DNA from: Bosea sp. F3-2
GTDB lineage: Bacteria > Pseudomonadota > Alphaproteobacteria > Rhizobiales > Beijerinckiaceae
Assembly (NCBI RefSeq): GCF_008253865.1
Contig: NZ_CP042331.1
Coordinates: forward strand, 1,488,001-1,552,000
Direction: 5' to 3'
Length of the DNA: 64,000 nucleotides
Positions 42,009 to 51,640 of the stretch are shown here, piece by piece; position 1 is the stretch's first letter; every line of letters begins with the position of its first letter. Both the position numbers and the translations under genes were made by a program. The notes below the pieces were generated by a model. The model was not told the origin of the DNA. It searched no databases and saw only the letters and a program-made list of their open reading frames with translations.

Positions 42009-43373
42009 TCATGTCCGCGCAAGGCTGAGGCGAACCCGGGTCATCCAGCCATCGCGCCAAACGGCGAGCTCTCCGCCATGGGCCTTCGCGACCTCCATCG
42101 CGATGGACAGGCCGAGCCCCGAACCGCTGGAGGCTGGGCCTTTCGCGAAAGGGCGGAGGAGATCTGCGGGCGGCGCCGGAAATCCCTCGCCGTCATCCGC
42201 CACATCGATCCACGCATGCTCCGCATCTTCACCCACCGTTACGACAAGCCGGCTCTCGGCACCGTGCTTCAGCGCGTTGTCGATCAGGTTTCCCAGAGCT
42301 TCGCGCAGGCTCACGGCATCGCCGTTCACGATCGGCGGCGGCTCGGCCGGAATGAAGGCGATGTCGACCTCGCGGGGCAGCGAGAGCGGCACCGTCTTGG
42401 CCAGAACGGATTTCGCCAGCTCGTTCAGGTCGACCGCCGCCGTTGCCGCTGCATCCTTGCGATGGATCACCATCGCATGGTCGAGAAGCTGCCCGGTAAG
42501 GCGGCCAAGCTCGGCCGTGCGTTCATGGATCCGCTTGACGGTGTCGGCCTTGCGCCGCGACGCGGGCGTCGCGAGCAGGATTTCGACCTGGGCATCGAGC
42601 GCCGCCAGCGGCGTGCGGATCTGATGGGCAGCGTCGGCGATGAAGCGCTGCATGATCGCCATGCGCTCGGACAGACGGCGCATGAAGTCGTCGATCGCCT
42701 GGACGAGATTGCGGATCTCCACCGGCGGCTCGGCCGCGATCGGCCGCAGATCGTCGGGCCGGCGGCTCGCGATCTCGCGCTCGATGCGCATCAGCGGCTG
42801 CAGCGCCAGCGTCACGGCATAGGCAGTCGCGATCAGGGCGAGCAGGCTCATGGCGGCGATGACGCCGAGCGCCTTCAGCGTCAGGTCGCGGGCGAGCGCG
42901 CGCCGCGCCTCGGTCGTCTGCGCGACGATGATGGTCGCCCAATTGTTCGTTCCGGGAAGCTCGATCTGCCGCGCCAGAGTGGCGATGCGCACCGGCTGGC
43001 CCTGATAGAGACCGTCTTCGAGGACGACCCCGGCGCGGATATCGACGGGGTCGGCATCCGAAGCAAGATCATCGTAGCCGGCGACGACGACGCCGCGCGG
43101 ATCGACGACCTTGTAGAAGACGAGGTCATAGGCGGCGAGCGTCGCGATCGTGGACACGGGAGGCTCGACCGTCACCACCCCGCCTTGCACATAGACGTTC
43201 TCGGCGATCTGCACTGCGCCGCCGGCGAGCAGCCGGTCATAGGCCTGCTGCGCGGCAAGGGAAGACGAGTGCCAGGCCGCGAAACCGAGCAAAATCGCCC
43301 CCGCCGCCAGCACCGCCGAGAGCACGGCGACGATGCGGAAACGGAGCGACAGGCGCAGGTCAGAGAGCAGCAA
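42009..43373 (-). CDS. Sensor histidine kinase, TctE-like
   Basis: About 454 residues from TTG 43373, overlapping the response regulator stop. The N-terminal membrane segment (RIVAVLSAVLAAGAILLG), periplasmic 2CSK_N-type sensing domain, second membrane segment, HAMP-like linker, H-box DAAHQIRTPLAALDA, and ATPase N-box EALGNLIDNALKHG and G-box SGSGLGLSIAMEVA are seen in order. TctE-type kinases sense carboxylates. Divergent from an ABC transporter, which it may control. Confidence 0.88.
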   Translation of the reverse strand: MLLSDLRLSLRFRIVAVLSAVLAAGAILLGFAAWHSSSLAAQQAYDRLLAGGAVQIAENVYVQGGVVTVEPPVSTIATLAAYDLVFYKVVDPRGVVVAGYDDLASDADPVDIRAGVVLEDGLYQGQPVRIATLARQIELPGTNNWATIIVAQTTEARRALARDLTLKALGVIAAMSLLALIATAYAVTLALQPLMRIEREIASRRPDDLRPIAAEPPVEIRNLVQAIDDFMRRLSERMAIMQRFIADAAHQIRTPLAALDAQVEILLATPASRRKADTVKRIHERTAELGRLTGQLLDHAMVIHRKDAAATAAVDLNELAKSVLAKTVPLSLPREVDIAFIPAEPPPIVNGDAVSLREALGNLIDNALKHGAESRLVVTVGEDAEHAWIDVADDGEGFPAPPADLLRPFAKGPASSGSGLGLSIAMEVAKAHGGELAVWRDGWMTRVRLSLART

Positions 43374-44025
43374 GCTGATACCCCAATCCGCGCAGGGTCC
43401 GGATTTCAACCGGCGCGTCGGCGAGCTTGCGGCGCAGCCGCGCCACGAACTGCTCGACCGCGTTGGGGCTCGCCTCCTGGTCGAAATTGAAGAGCTGCTC
43501 GACGAGCTCCTCCTTGGGCACGATCCGCTCGGGGCGGGCGGCGAGGATTTCAAGCACGGTCAACTCACGGCGCGTCAGGTTGAGCGGCCGGTCGCCGATG
43601 GTCGCGACCCGCCCTGCCCGGTCGATGGCGAGCGGCCCGACCCGCAGCATGTTGTCGGGCTGCCCGGCGCTGCGCCGCAGCAGTGCCCGCGCGCGCGCTT
43701 CGAGCTCGCCATAGTCGAAGGGTTTGACCAGATAGTCGTCGGCACCGAGATCGAGCGCGCCGATGCGCTCGTCCACGGCCGAGCGCGCCGTCAGCACCAG
43801 TACCGGCGTCGTCAGCCGCCGAGCCCGCATCTGACGGAGAACCGCCAAGCCGTCCTGCCCCGGCAGGCTGAGATCGAGAATGACGAGATCATAGGCCTGC
43901 ACGACCAGCAGCTCGGCAGCCGTGATGCCATCCTGCTCCCAGTCGACGGCGTGGCCGATCTTCTCGAGCCGCATCACCACGGCCTCGGCGATATCGGCGG
44001 TGTCTTCGACGACGAGCACGCGCAA
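43360..44025 (-). CDS. OmpR-family response regulator, TctD-like
   Basis: A 221-residue regulator. The receiver holds the acid pair (VVEDTADIAEAV), phospho-acceptor aspartate in DLVILDLSLPGQDG, and lysine in DDYLVKPFDYGELEARARAL. The C-terminal winged helix (LNLTRRELTVLEILAARPER) follows. Translation begins at TTG 44025. It is cotranscribed with the kinase, and the ABC-transporter operon starts 107 bp away on the opposite strand. Confidence 0.9.
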   Translation of the reverse strand: MRVLVVEDTADIAEAVVMRLEKIGHAVDWEQDGITAAELLVVQAYDLVILDLSLPGQDGLAVLRQMRARRLTTPVLVLTARSAVDERIGALDLGADDYLVKPFDYGELEARARALLRRSAGQPDNMLRVGPLAIDRAGRVATIGDRPLNLTRRELTVLEILAARPERIVPKEELVEQLFNFDQEASPNAVEQFVARLRRKLADAPVEIRTLRGLGYQLAAL

Positions 44026-44132
44026 GCGGAACAGCCTCTGGTTTTCGAGTCAGGCTGGAGTCAGTCCCGCAGGTTACCACTGTCGGCAAGCGCCCATAAG
44101 TGCGCTCGGGAAACGAAGACAAGGGAGGGTGC

Positions 44133-44912
44133 ATGCTAGCCCCGTTCGACGCCACAACCGCGACTCCGCTCCTCTCGGTGGAGGGCGTCACGCTGCAATA
44201 CAAGACGCCCGACGCGGTCGTAACCGCGACGCGGCGCGTCTCCTTCGACGTCTATCCGTCCGACCGCTTCGTCCTGCTCGGGCCCTCCGGCTGCGGCAAG
44301 TCGACCCTGCTCAAGGCGATCGGCGGCTACCTGACGCCCGTCGAGGGCGAGATCAGCCTGAAGGGCCGCAAGGTTTCCGGCCCCGGACCGGACCGGATGA
44401 TGGTCTTTCAGGAATTCGACCAGCTCCTGCCCTGGAAGACGGTGCGCGAGAACGTCGTCTTCGCGCTGACGGCCTCGGGCCGTGCCACTCAGGCGGAAGC
44501 TGCTGAGCGCGCCCGCTCCTATATCGACAAGGTCGGCCTGACCAAGTTCATCGACAGCTACCCGCACATGCTCTCCGGCGGCATGAAGCAGCGTGTCGCC
44601 ATCGCCCGCGGCATGGCGATGGAGCCCGACGTTCTGCTGATGGATGAGCCCTTCGCCGCGCTCGACGCCCTGACCCGGCGCAAGATGCAGGACGAATTGC
44701 TGCGGCTCTGGGACGACACCAAGTTCACCGTGCTCTTCGTCACCCATTCGATCGAGGAAGCCATCCGCATCGGCACCCGCATCCTGCTGCTCTCGCCGCA
44801 CCCCGGCGAGGTCAAGGCCGAGCTCAACAGCGTGCCGCCCGAGGAGATGGGCACCGGCAAGCAGGCCGCGCTCGAAACCCGCATCAACGACATGCTCTTT
44901 GCACATCACTGA
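44133..44912 (+). CDS. NitT/TauT-type ABC ATP-binding protein
   Basis: A 259-residue ATPase of the nitrate/sulfonate/taurine family. Walker A is GPSGCGKST, the Q-loop VFQEFDQLLPWKT, signature LSGGMKQR and Walker B LLMDEPFAALDALT. ATG 44133 follows GGGAGGG and is preferred to an in-frame GTG at 44100. First gene of a three-gene importer. Confidence 0.92.
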   Translation: MLAPFDATTATPLLSVEGVTLQYKTPDAVVTATRRVSFDVYPSDRFVLLGPSGCGKSTLLKAIGGYLTPVEGEISLKGRKVSGPGPDRMMVFQEFDQLLPWKTVRENVVFALTASGRATQAEAAERARSYIDKVGLTKFIDSYPHMLSGGMKQRVAIARGMAMEPDVLLMDEPFAALDALTRRKMQDELLRLWDDTKFTVLFVTHSIEEAIRIGTRILLLSPHPGEVKAELNSVPPEEMGTGKQAALETRINDMLFAHH

Positions 44913-44928
44913 GCCGGAGGTGACCGAC

Positions 44929-45795
44929 ATGACCGATCTCGTCAGCTTCCGCCCGGAAATCATCCGCGACGTCAACTCCAGCGACGCCCCCGTCGTCGCC
45001 AAGACCATCGGCCTCGTCGAGCGCGTCTACCGCCTCGGCTTCGTGCGCAAGGGATTGATCCTCGCCGCCCTTGCCATCGCCTGGGAGATCTATGGCCGCT
45101 GGCTCGGCAATCCGCTGCTGTTCCCCACCTTCGGCCAGACGGTCGAGGCCTTCATCAGCAACATCGTCAACGGCGTCATCCCGCAGCGCATGCTGGTCTC
45201 GCTGCAGACGCTGGTGATCGGCTATGGCATCGGCATCGGCCTTGCCGCCCTGCTCACGACGCTGGCGATCGGCTCGCGTATCGGCGCCGACCTGCTCGAG
45301 ACCCTGACCTCGATGTTCAACCCCCTGCCCGCCATCGCGCTCTTGCCTCTGGCGCTGATCTGGTTTGGGCTCGGCACCGGCAGCGTGATCTTCGTGCTCG
45401 TCCATTCCGTGCTCTGGGCGATCGCGCTCAACACCCATGCCGGCTTCCGCTCGGTCTCGAACACGCTGCGCATGGTCGGGCAGAACTACGGCCTGCGCGG
45501 GCTGAAGCTGGTGCGGCTCATCCTGATCCCGGCCGCCTTCCCGGCGATCCTGACCGGCCTCAAGGTTGGCTGGGCCTTCGCCTGGCGCACGCTGATCGCG
45601 GCCGAACTCGTCTTCGGCGTCTCGTCGGGCTCCGGCGGCCTCGGCTGGTTCATCTTCGAGAACCGCAACCAGCTGGAGACGGCGAACGTCTTTGCCGGCC
45701 TGTTCACCGTGATCCTGATCGGCCTCTTCGTCGAGAACGTCATCTTCGCCACCATCGAGCGCAAGACGATCCGCCGCTGGGGCATGCAGCACTGA
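44929..45795 (+). CDS. NitT/TauT-type ABC permease
   Basis: A 288-residue inner-membrane permease with about six segments; the EAA loop region is near GQNYGLRGLKLVRLILIPAA. ATG 44929 follows CCGGAGGTGACC, 16 bp after the ATPase stop. It forms the channel of the importer and is co-expressed with the ATPase and binding protein. Confidence 0.92.
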   Translation: MTDLVSFRPEIIRDVNSSDAPVVAKTIGLVERVYRLGFVRKGLILAALAIAWEIYGRWLGNPLLFPTFGQTVEAFISNIVNGVIPQRMLVSLQTLVIGYGIGIGLAALLTTLAIGSRIGADLLETLTSMFNPLPAIALLPLALIWFGLGTGSVIFVLVHSVLWAIALNTHAGFRSVSNTLRMVGQNYGLRGLKLVRLILIPAAFPAILTGLKVGWAFAWRTLIAAELVFGVSSGSGGLGWFIFENRNQLETANVFAGLFTVILIGLFVENVIFATIERKTIRRWGMQH

Positions 45796-45845
45796 CTACC
45801 CACATCCAAAAGGCCGAACGGCCGTCACTCGGAGGGAAACATCCA

Positions 45846-46862
45846 ATGGCATTCAAGACTTTCCTGCGCGCCGCTTTCACGGCCGTAGCGCTCGGCGCGG
45901 CGCTCGCCGCCCCGGCCCGCGCCGAGGTCAGCGAGGTCCGCATCTCCAAGGGCTTCGGCATCCTCTATCTGCCGCTCATCGTGATGCAGGACCAGCAGTT
46001 CCTGGAGAAGCGCGCCAAGGCCGCTGGCCTCGGCGACATCAAGGTGACCTGGCTGATGCTCGACGGCGGCAACGTCATCAACGACGCGATGATGGCCGGC
46101 ACGCTCGACTTCGCCGGTACCGGCGCGCCGGGCTTCGTCACGCTCTGGGCCAAGGCCAAGGGCATCCCGGGCGTCGAGGTCGTCGGCGTCTCCGGCATGA
46201 GCTCGACCTCGCTGTGGCTGATGTCGAACAAGCCGGAGCTCAAGTCGCTCAAGGACTTCACCGCGACGGACAAGATCGCCCTACCGGGCATCAAGACCTC
46301 GCTCGCCGCCGTCGTGCTGCAGATGATCGCAGCCAAGGAGTTCGGCGACGCTGCTTACGCCAAGATGGACCCGATGACGGTGAGCCTGCCGCATCCGGAG
46401 GCGCTCGCGGCGCTGATCGGCGGCAAGACCGAGATCAAGGCGCATTTCACCTCGCCGCCCTTCCAGTACATCGAGGCCAAGAGCCCGGGCATCCACCGCG
46501 TGCTCAACTCGGTCGACTATCTCGGCAACCTGACGCTCGACGTCACCTTCGCGCCGAAGAAGTTCGTCGATGCCAACCCGAAAATGACCCAGGCCTTTAT
46601 CGACGCGATGGACGACGCCAACGCGCTGATCGACAAGGACAAGAAGCTCGCCGCCGAAATCTTCGCCAAGAGCTCGAAGGTGAAGGTCGATGCCGCCGAG
46701 GTGCAGCAGATGATCGAGGACAAGGACTCGCGCTTCACCGCGACGCCGGAAGGCGTGATGAAATTCGCCGAGTTCATGCACAAGGCCGGCTCGATCAAGG
46801 TGAAGCCGGCCAAGTGGAGCGACATGTTCGTGCCGCAGATCGCAGGCCGTTCGGGCAGCTGA
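45846..46862 (+). CDS. NitT/TauT-type ABC substrate-binding protein
   Basis: A 338-residue periplasmic protein with a Sec signal (about residues 1-25, AALAAPARAE). The mature part is of the NMT1/SsuA/ThiY type: IVMQDQQFLEKRAKAAGLGD, DGGNVINDAMMAGTLDFAGT. Substrates of the class include nitrate, sulfonates, taurine, pyrimidine precursors and aromatic acids; nothing here decides among them. Last gene of the operon, followed by two repeats. Confidence 0.9.
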   Translation: MAFKTFLRAAFTAVALGAALAAPARAEVSEVRISKGFGILYLPLIVMQDQQFLEKRAKAAGLGDIKVTWLMLDGGNVINDAMMAGTLDFAGTGAPGFVTLWAKAKGIPGVEVVGVSGMSSTSLWLMSNKPELKSLKDFTATDKIALPGIKTSLAAVVLQMIAAKEFGDAAYAKMDPMTVSLPHPEALAALIGGKTEIKAHFTSPPFQYIEAKSPGIHRVLNSVDYLGNLTLDVTFAPKKFVDANPKMTQAFIDAMDDANALIDKDKKLAAEIFAKSSKVKVDAAEVQQMIEDKDSRFTATPEGVMKFAEFMHKAGSIKVKPAKWSDMFVPQIAGRSGS

Positions 46863-46892
46863 GCGCCCAATCGCCAAACGGCCGGCACGGTG

Positions 46893-47040
46893 GAGCGATT
46901 TTCGATCGGCCTGAACCGTCATTGCGAGCGAAGCGAAGCAATCCAGGGGGGCGTAGAGCTCTGCCGCCCCGGGATTGCTTCGTCGCTTCGCTCCTCGCAA
47001 TGACGGCTTCTGCGATCCAGCCTGATCGGAAAACGCTCTA
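46893..47040. repeat. Inverted-repeat intergenic element
   Basis: GAGCGATTTTCGATCGG and the closing GATCGGAAAACGCTC are outer arms; GTCATTGCGAGCGAAGCGAA and its complement (around 46972-47003) are inner arms. It is a near copy of the 19833 element with a different middle. Directly beyond it lies the 61-bp rhizobial element at 47042. Confidence 0.7.
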
Positions 47041-47041
47041 G

Positions 47042-47102
47042 GCCTTTGTTTTATCGCATTTTCTTCACGCGAACCGGTGTCCACTTCGCTCGAAAATGCT
47101 CT
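47042..47102. repeat. Rhizobial palindromic element (copy 2)
   Basis: Identical over 61 bp to 10086-10146. Here it is joined to the 46893 fold-back, making a mosaic of two repeat types. It fills the space before the 3' end of the aconitase-X gene. Confidence 0.75.
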
Positions 47103-47145
47103 AAGCGCGGATCAAACTGTCTGTATCAAGCAGCACGGAGCCGGC

Positions 47146-48864
47146 TCAGGAAAGCCAGTGCGGCAACCGGGCTGGCGCGACGCCGGAAAGAGCCGCTTCG
47201 ATGCAGTCCTCGAATGTCCCGAGCCTGACGCTGCAGCTGGAGAGCCCCGGACCGTAATGTGCATATTTTCCGGAGTTGGTGAGGACCACCTTCGCCCTCT
47301 CCGGAAAGACCGGGCGCGTCATCGAGCACCAGCAGAGATCGGGAACGACCTCGACGCCGCTCCCTCGAAGCCTTGCCAGCATTCCCTCGGCTTCCGCTGC
47401 GGCCAGGACTTCCCGCCCCGTCGTGATGATGACGGAGAGATTGCCTGCAAGGCGATGTCCGTCGAGCCGCTCCGCGACGGCCCTGCACTCGTCCAGCGAG
47501 GCGTGAGGGCTGCCGATCGCGACGAGATCGATGCCCGCCGGTCCGTCATTCAGGTGGCGCCAGCCGGCTGCAAGAGCCTCGCGCGTGACGACGACTTCGT
47601 CTTCGGGGCTGCCGCCGAGGCTGTCCGCTTCCGGCGTGATGCCCTCGATATGCAGCATGGCCGCCGCCGAGGTCGTGCCGAATGCGGCGCAGAGCGCCTT
47701 GAGATCGTCCCGTGTCAGCCGCGCCTGCGCGAGCCCCTTGATCAACGGGATACGATCCGGCGAGGAAAGGCCCGCGAGATAGCCGATCAACGGCCAGGCC
47801 GAGCTGTCCGCTCCTTCCGGCAACTCCACACGAACCGCACGACGCGCGCGCCGGCCTTCGTCGAGGAACGCCCCGGCAAGTGGGGCGCGGCCGGTGACTG
47901 CGATGCAGAAATCCAGGAAGTCGGGGTGTTTCGCCGTCCGGGCTCCCAATACCGAATTGGCGAAGATCACGGCATTCGATTCAGACCAGCCGATCGCTTC
48001 CCCGAATCCAGGCGGCTCCGGCAGGGAATAGGGAGCGCAGGTGAAGCTCGGCCGGCAGCCCATGCGGACATAGGCGTCGGCCAGGCGTGCGGCAGGCTCG
48101 CCAAACGCCGGCGCCACGCCCTGGCGGCGCCAGTTGGCGTGATCCACCGAGATCGCGTTCATCGTCGTCGGGACGCGAACGGCGGCGCCCAACGCCTCCA
48201 TCTTCTCGGCGAAGATCAGATTGGCCGGACCGGCATAGATGCAGCCATCGACATGCGCCCGCGTGACGTCGACAAGCCCGGCGGCGCCCTGCTGGCGGGC
48301 CATGGCGCAGACGATCCGCATGGCCTGCTGCGCTGCGATCCCCTCATCCCCAGCGAGCAAGCGGCGATCGCTGGCGGAAAGCTGCAGGTCGCCATGTGCA
48401 GCCGCAGAAAGCGGGATATGCACCCGCCCACCATCAGCCGAGACAGCGTCTGGCGCGATCTTCGCCTCGGCTGCGGAAGAGAGAGCAGTGAACGCCGCTT
48501 CCGGCAGGCGAATGACCGGAATGCGGCGTCCGAACATTTCCGCGGCGACGATGGCGCCGAGCGTCAGCGTATCCTCGGGGCCAGCGAAGATCAGCGCGGC
48601 GGGACTACGCCCCGAGAGCGCGAGCTCCAGCAGCACTCCTGAGCCCGAGCAGGAGCCGCGGCTGCTCGGCATCAGCACGACCGCGCCGGCGAGCGAGGTG
48701 CCGTGCGAGGGATGGTGCACGTCGATCACCGTTCCCGTAGCCGGATCGACGCCGCCCCAGAAACTCAGCGGCTCCTTCATCACGACGATCGGCCCTGAGG
48801 CCAGGCCGGGAAGGAGGGAGATTCCAACGTCGTGCTGCAAGGATGCGTCCATATCGCTGATCAT
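47146..48864 (-). CDS. Aconitase X, probable cis-3-hydroxy-L-proline dehydratase
   Basis: About 572 residues. An N-terminal swivelling small domain (DUF126-like, EPLSFWGGVDPATGTVIDVH and SSRGSCSGSGVLLELALSG) is fused to a large AcnX (DUF521-like) domain with VRVPTTMNAISVDHANW and the TNSGKYAHYGPG end. Fused type I AcnX enzymes dehydrate cis-3-hydroxy-L-proline to pyrroline-2-carboxylate using a [2Fe-2S] centre. The start is uncertain (48864 or 48852); upstream sequence overlaps an aapJ remnant. Confidence 0.82.
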   Translation of the reverse strand: MISDMDASLQHDVGISLLPGLASGPIVVMKEPLSFWGGVDPATGTVIDVHHPSHGTSLAGAVVLMPSSRGSCSGSGVLLELALSGRSPAALIFAGPEDTLTLGAIVAAEMFGRRIPVIRLPEAAFTALSSAAEAKIAPDAVSADGGRVHIPLSAAAHGDLQLSASDRRLLAGDEGIAAQQAMRIVCAMARQQGAAGLVDVTRAHVDGCIYAGPANLIFAEKMEALGAAVRVPTTMNAISVDHANWRRQGVAPAFGEPAARLADAYVRMGCRPSFTCAPYSLPEPPGFGEAIGWSESNAVIFANSVLGARTAKHPDFLDFCIAVTGRAPLAGAFLDEGRRARRAVRVELPEGADSSAWPLIGYLAGLSSPDRIPLIKGLAQARLTRDDLKALCAAFGTTSAAAMLHIEGITPEADSLGGSPEDEVVVTREALAAGWRHLNDGPAGIDLVAIGSPHASLDECRAVAERLDGHRLAGNLSVIITTGREVLAAAEAEGMLARLRGSGVEVVPDLCWCSMTRPVFPERAKVVLTNSGKYAHYGPGLSSCSVRLGTFEDCIEAALSGVAPARLPHWLS

Positions 48865-48922
48865 TGAATGCCGCAGAAGTGTCGGGAGGCGCGGAGAAGC
48901 TCCTCCCCAGGGTGAACCCATC

Positions 48923-49321
48923 TCATCTGATCGGAGGCGCATATTGAAGCCCACCCTTCGTCCAGAGGTTGTTGGGCCCGCGCGAGAGCTTCAGCAGACT
49001 GCCGCTGCCGAGGTGGCGCTCGAACGACTCGCCATAGTTGCCCACCGCCCTGACGATACGCACGACCCAGTCCTTCGAAAGTCCGAGGCCTTCCCCGAAG
49101 TTGCCTTCGCTTCCGAGCAGCCTGCGGATATCCGGCACCTTGGAATCGATCATCCGGTCGACGTTTTCCTTCGTGACACCGAACTCTTCAGCGTTGAGCA
49201 GGGCGAACTGAGTCCAGCGGACGATGCGGAACCATTGATCGTCTCCGGCGCGGACGAAGGTGCCCAGCGGCTCCTTCGAAATGAGCTGAGACAGGATCAC
49301 ATGTTCTTCCGGAGCGCGAAA
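48923..49321 (-). pseudogene. aapJ: aapJ remnant, C-terminal third only
   Basis: About 130 codons resemble the C-terminus of the general L-amino-acid binding protein AapJ: VILSQLISKEPLGTFVRAGD, then FALLNAEEFGVTKENVD, LLGSEGNFGEGLGLSKDW, VGNYGESFERHLGSGS and WTKGGLQYAPPIR. The N-terminal two thirds are absent; upstream in the same frame is unrelated sequence antisense to the proC-like gene. No signal peptide can be made. It is best read as a remnant left by a rearrangement. Confidence 0.8.
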
Positions 49322-49404
49322 CTTCAACAAGGGCGCAGCCGGTCCCTTCCGCCTTCGGCATCCGCTTCCGCCTCTGCGACGAACGATCTCTTGGAGCACA
49401 CTTG

Positions 49405-50198
49405 GATGGCAGAACATTCGATCGGATTTCTTGGGGTCGGCACGCTTGCGAAAGCCATGATCCTGGGTCTCCGCAAGCGTTGGCCGGAGCTGGAGATCCA
49501 GCTCTCGCCGCGCTCGGAAAAGCTCTCCTCGGAACTGGCGGCTGCGGACCCCAAGATTCACCGGCACGGTCGAATGCGGCTGTCGTTGCGGCGAGCGACG
49601 TGATCTTCCTGACGGTGCGCCCTCCGCAATTCGAAGAAGCGGTGCGCGATTTGCGTTTCCGCCCCGATCAACTCGTCCTGTCGTGCCTCGCTGGCATGTC
49701 GATCGCCGAGGTCAGGGAGCGCTGCGCGCCCGCCGAGGTGGCGCGGGTCCTGCCAATCCCGGCAATCGAACGCAGCGAAGGACCGATCGTGCTGTGTCCG
49801 AGCGTGGCGCGAGCACGCGCGCTGTTCGATGGCCTGGGCGATATCGTAGACGTGGCGGACGAAGCTTCCCTCGCCGCCATCTGGCCGTGCAGCGCGTTCA
49901 TGTCGCCCTATTTCGCCCTGCAATCGGCGCTGATCGACTGGGTCGTCGAACGCGGCGTGGATCGTTCGGCGGCCGTCACCTATGTGCGCTCGCTTCTTCG
50001 GGCCTCGCGACGACAAGCGCGCTGACCGATCTCGAGCGCCTGGACCAGCTGATTCAGGAACATGAGACACCGGGCGGCCTCAACTATCGCGTCCGCCTGC
50101 AACTGGAGAGCGCCGGCTGGTTTGCGGCCGTCGGAGACGCCCTCGATATGACCTCGCATCTTCGGGGCGCCCAGCTCACGAATTCAACGGCCTCCTGA
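49405..50198 (+). pseudogene. Pyrroline carboxylate reductase (ProC-like), two frameshifts
   Basis: About 265 codons in three frames. Part 1 (from ATG 49405, after GGAG) has the Rossmann start SIGFLGVGTLAKAMILGLRK; part 2 has SNAAVVAASDVIFLTVRPPQ and LSCLAGMSI; part 3 has GLATTSALTDLERLDQLIQE, TPGGLNYRV. Joints fall near 49572 and 50006. At each joint one added G restores the frame. ProC-type enzymes reduce pyrroline-5- or, in some families, pyrroline-2-carboxylate to proline, which would fit the AcnX product. Either decay or sequencing error. Confidence 0.75.
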
Positions 50199-50369
50199 CG
50201 GCCTGCGCCCAACTCCCGTTTTCCAAGCCGAGGTTCCTTCGGGATCGTCGCCCCCGAAGGAAATCTCGGTTTTTGCCTGTGATGGCTGGATCGGCTCCGT
50301 CAAGACGATCCGGGCGGGTTTCCCGAGCGCAGGAGCGCCGGCAGCCCGCCCGATCCTCGGCCTCCTCGT

Positions 50370-51629
50370 TCAGGCAGCGTTCGGCCGCGCGGTCACAAGC
50401 GCACCAACAGCGTCGGCCGTCGCTGCCGACAAGGTCCAGCCGAGATGTCCGTGCCCGGTGTTGTAGAACACCCGCGGATCGCGACCCCGCATGACCCGCG
50501 GCAGCATGTCGGGCATCATCGGCCGCAGACCGGCCCAGGGAACGGCCTGCCGCGTGCTCATGCCGGGAAAGTGCTTGCGACACCACTGGACGAGGGGCTC
50601 GATTCGGGCCGCCCGGATATCCTTGTTGTAGCCGTTGAACTCGGCCGTTCCGGCCACACGGAAACGCGTTGACCCCAGCCGGCTGGTGACGATCTTCGCG
50701 CTGTCGTCGAGCAGGCTCGTCCAGGGCGCCGCCTCCTGATCGGACGCCTCGGGAAGATGAACCGTGATTGAGTATCCCTTCACGGGATAGACGTTGACGC
50801 GGTCGCCGAGCCGCGAGGCGAGCTGGCGGGACATGACGCCGCCGCAGACCACGATGCGGTCAAACCGGTCGACCTGCAGGCCGGCCTGCCCTTCGCCTTC
50901 CGTCGGCTGCCAGCTTACCCGGATACCGTCTCCTGCGTCGTGCTGAATCGACCGAACCTCACTCGACAGGCGCATCGTCACGCCCCGCCGCTCGCAGGCG
51001 CGCGCGAGCCCGACGGTGAACTTATGAATGTCGCCGGTGAAGTCCGAGGGGGTGTAGAAGCCGCCATAGAACTCGCCCTTCAACGCAGGCTCGATCGCCC
51101 GGATCTCCTCCATCGTCACGGCCCGGCGCTCGAGGCCTCCTCTGGCAAGTAGCGTCGAAACCTTCGCTGCGGCCTCGAACTCCGCCTTGCTGTGGTAGAA
51201 GTGGAGAATGCCGCGTTCCTCGCAATCGAACGCGATGCCTTCGTCGCGCGCCATCTGCATGAGATGCGCGCGGGCCTCGATCGCGAGCCGCGCGGTCGTC
51301 AGCGTGTTCTGCTCGTATTTCGGGATCGAAGCGACGAACTCACCCATCCAGGACAGCTTGTGCCAGGACGGCCTGGGATTGACGAGGAGCGGGGCGCCCG
51401 GCGTGAACATCCACTTGATGCCTTTCAGCACCGTGGCCCAGCTGTTCCAGACTTCGGCATTCGAGGCCGAGAGCTGGCCGCCATTGGCAAAGGAGGTTTC
51501 CATCGCGGCATAGGGCTGGCGGTCGAAGACCGTGACCTCGCAGCCGCGCCGGGCAAGGTTGTAGGCAGTCGTGATGCCGGTAATGCCCGCTCCGATGACG
51601 GCGACGCGTGAAATGTCGGATATGTTCAT
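50370..51629 (-). CDS. DadA-like FAD-dependent D-amino acid dehydrogenase/oxidase
   Basis: A 419-residue flavoprotein of the DadA/glycine-oxidase superfamily: VAVIGAGITGITTAYNLARR at the N-terminus, ETSFANGGQLSASNAEVWNS (DadA-like), VVCGGVMSRQLASRLG and WAGLRPMMPDMLPRV near the end. ATG 51629 follows AGGAGCACCT. A tandem glycine riboswitch occupies the leader, so glycine or a compound metabolised through glycine is the likely signal or substrate. A membrane-bound respiratory dehydrogenase is the usual DadA role. Confidence 0.88.
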   Translation of the reverse strand: MNISDISRVAVIGAGITGITTAYNLARRGCEVTVFDRQPYAAMETSFANGGQLSASNAEVWNSWATVLKGIKWMFTPGAPLLVNPRPSWHKLSWMGEFVASIPKYEQNTLTTARLAIEARAHLMQMARDEGIAFDCEERGILHFYHSKAEFEAAAKVSTLLARGGLERRAVTMEEIRAIEPALKGEFYGGFYTPSDFTGDIHKFTVGLARACERRGVTMRLSSEVRSIQHDAGDGIRVSWQPTEGEGQAGLQVDRFDRIVVCGGVMSRQLASRLGDRVNVYPVKGYSITVHLPEASDQEAAPWTSLLDDSAKIVTSRLGSTRFRVAGTAEFNGYNKDIRAARIEPLVQWCRKHFPGMSTRQAVPWAGLRPMMPDMLPRVMRGRDPRVFYNTGHGHLGWTLSAATADAVGALVTARPNAA

Positions 51630-51640
51630 AGGTGCTCCTG

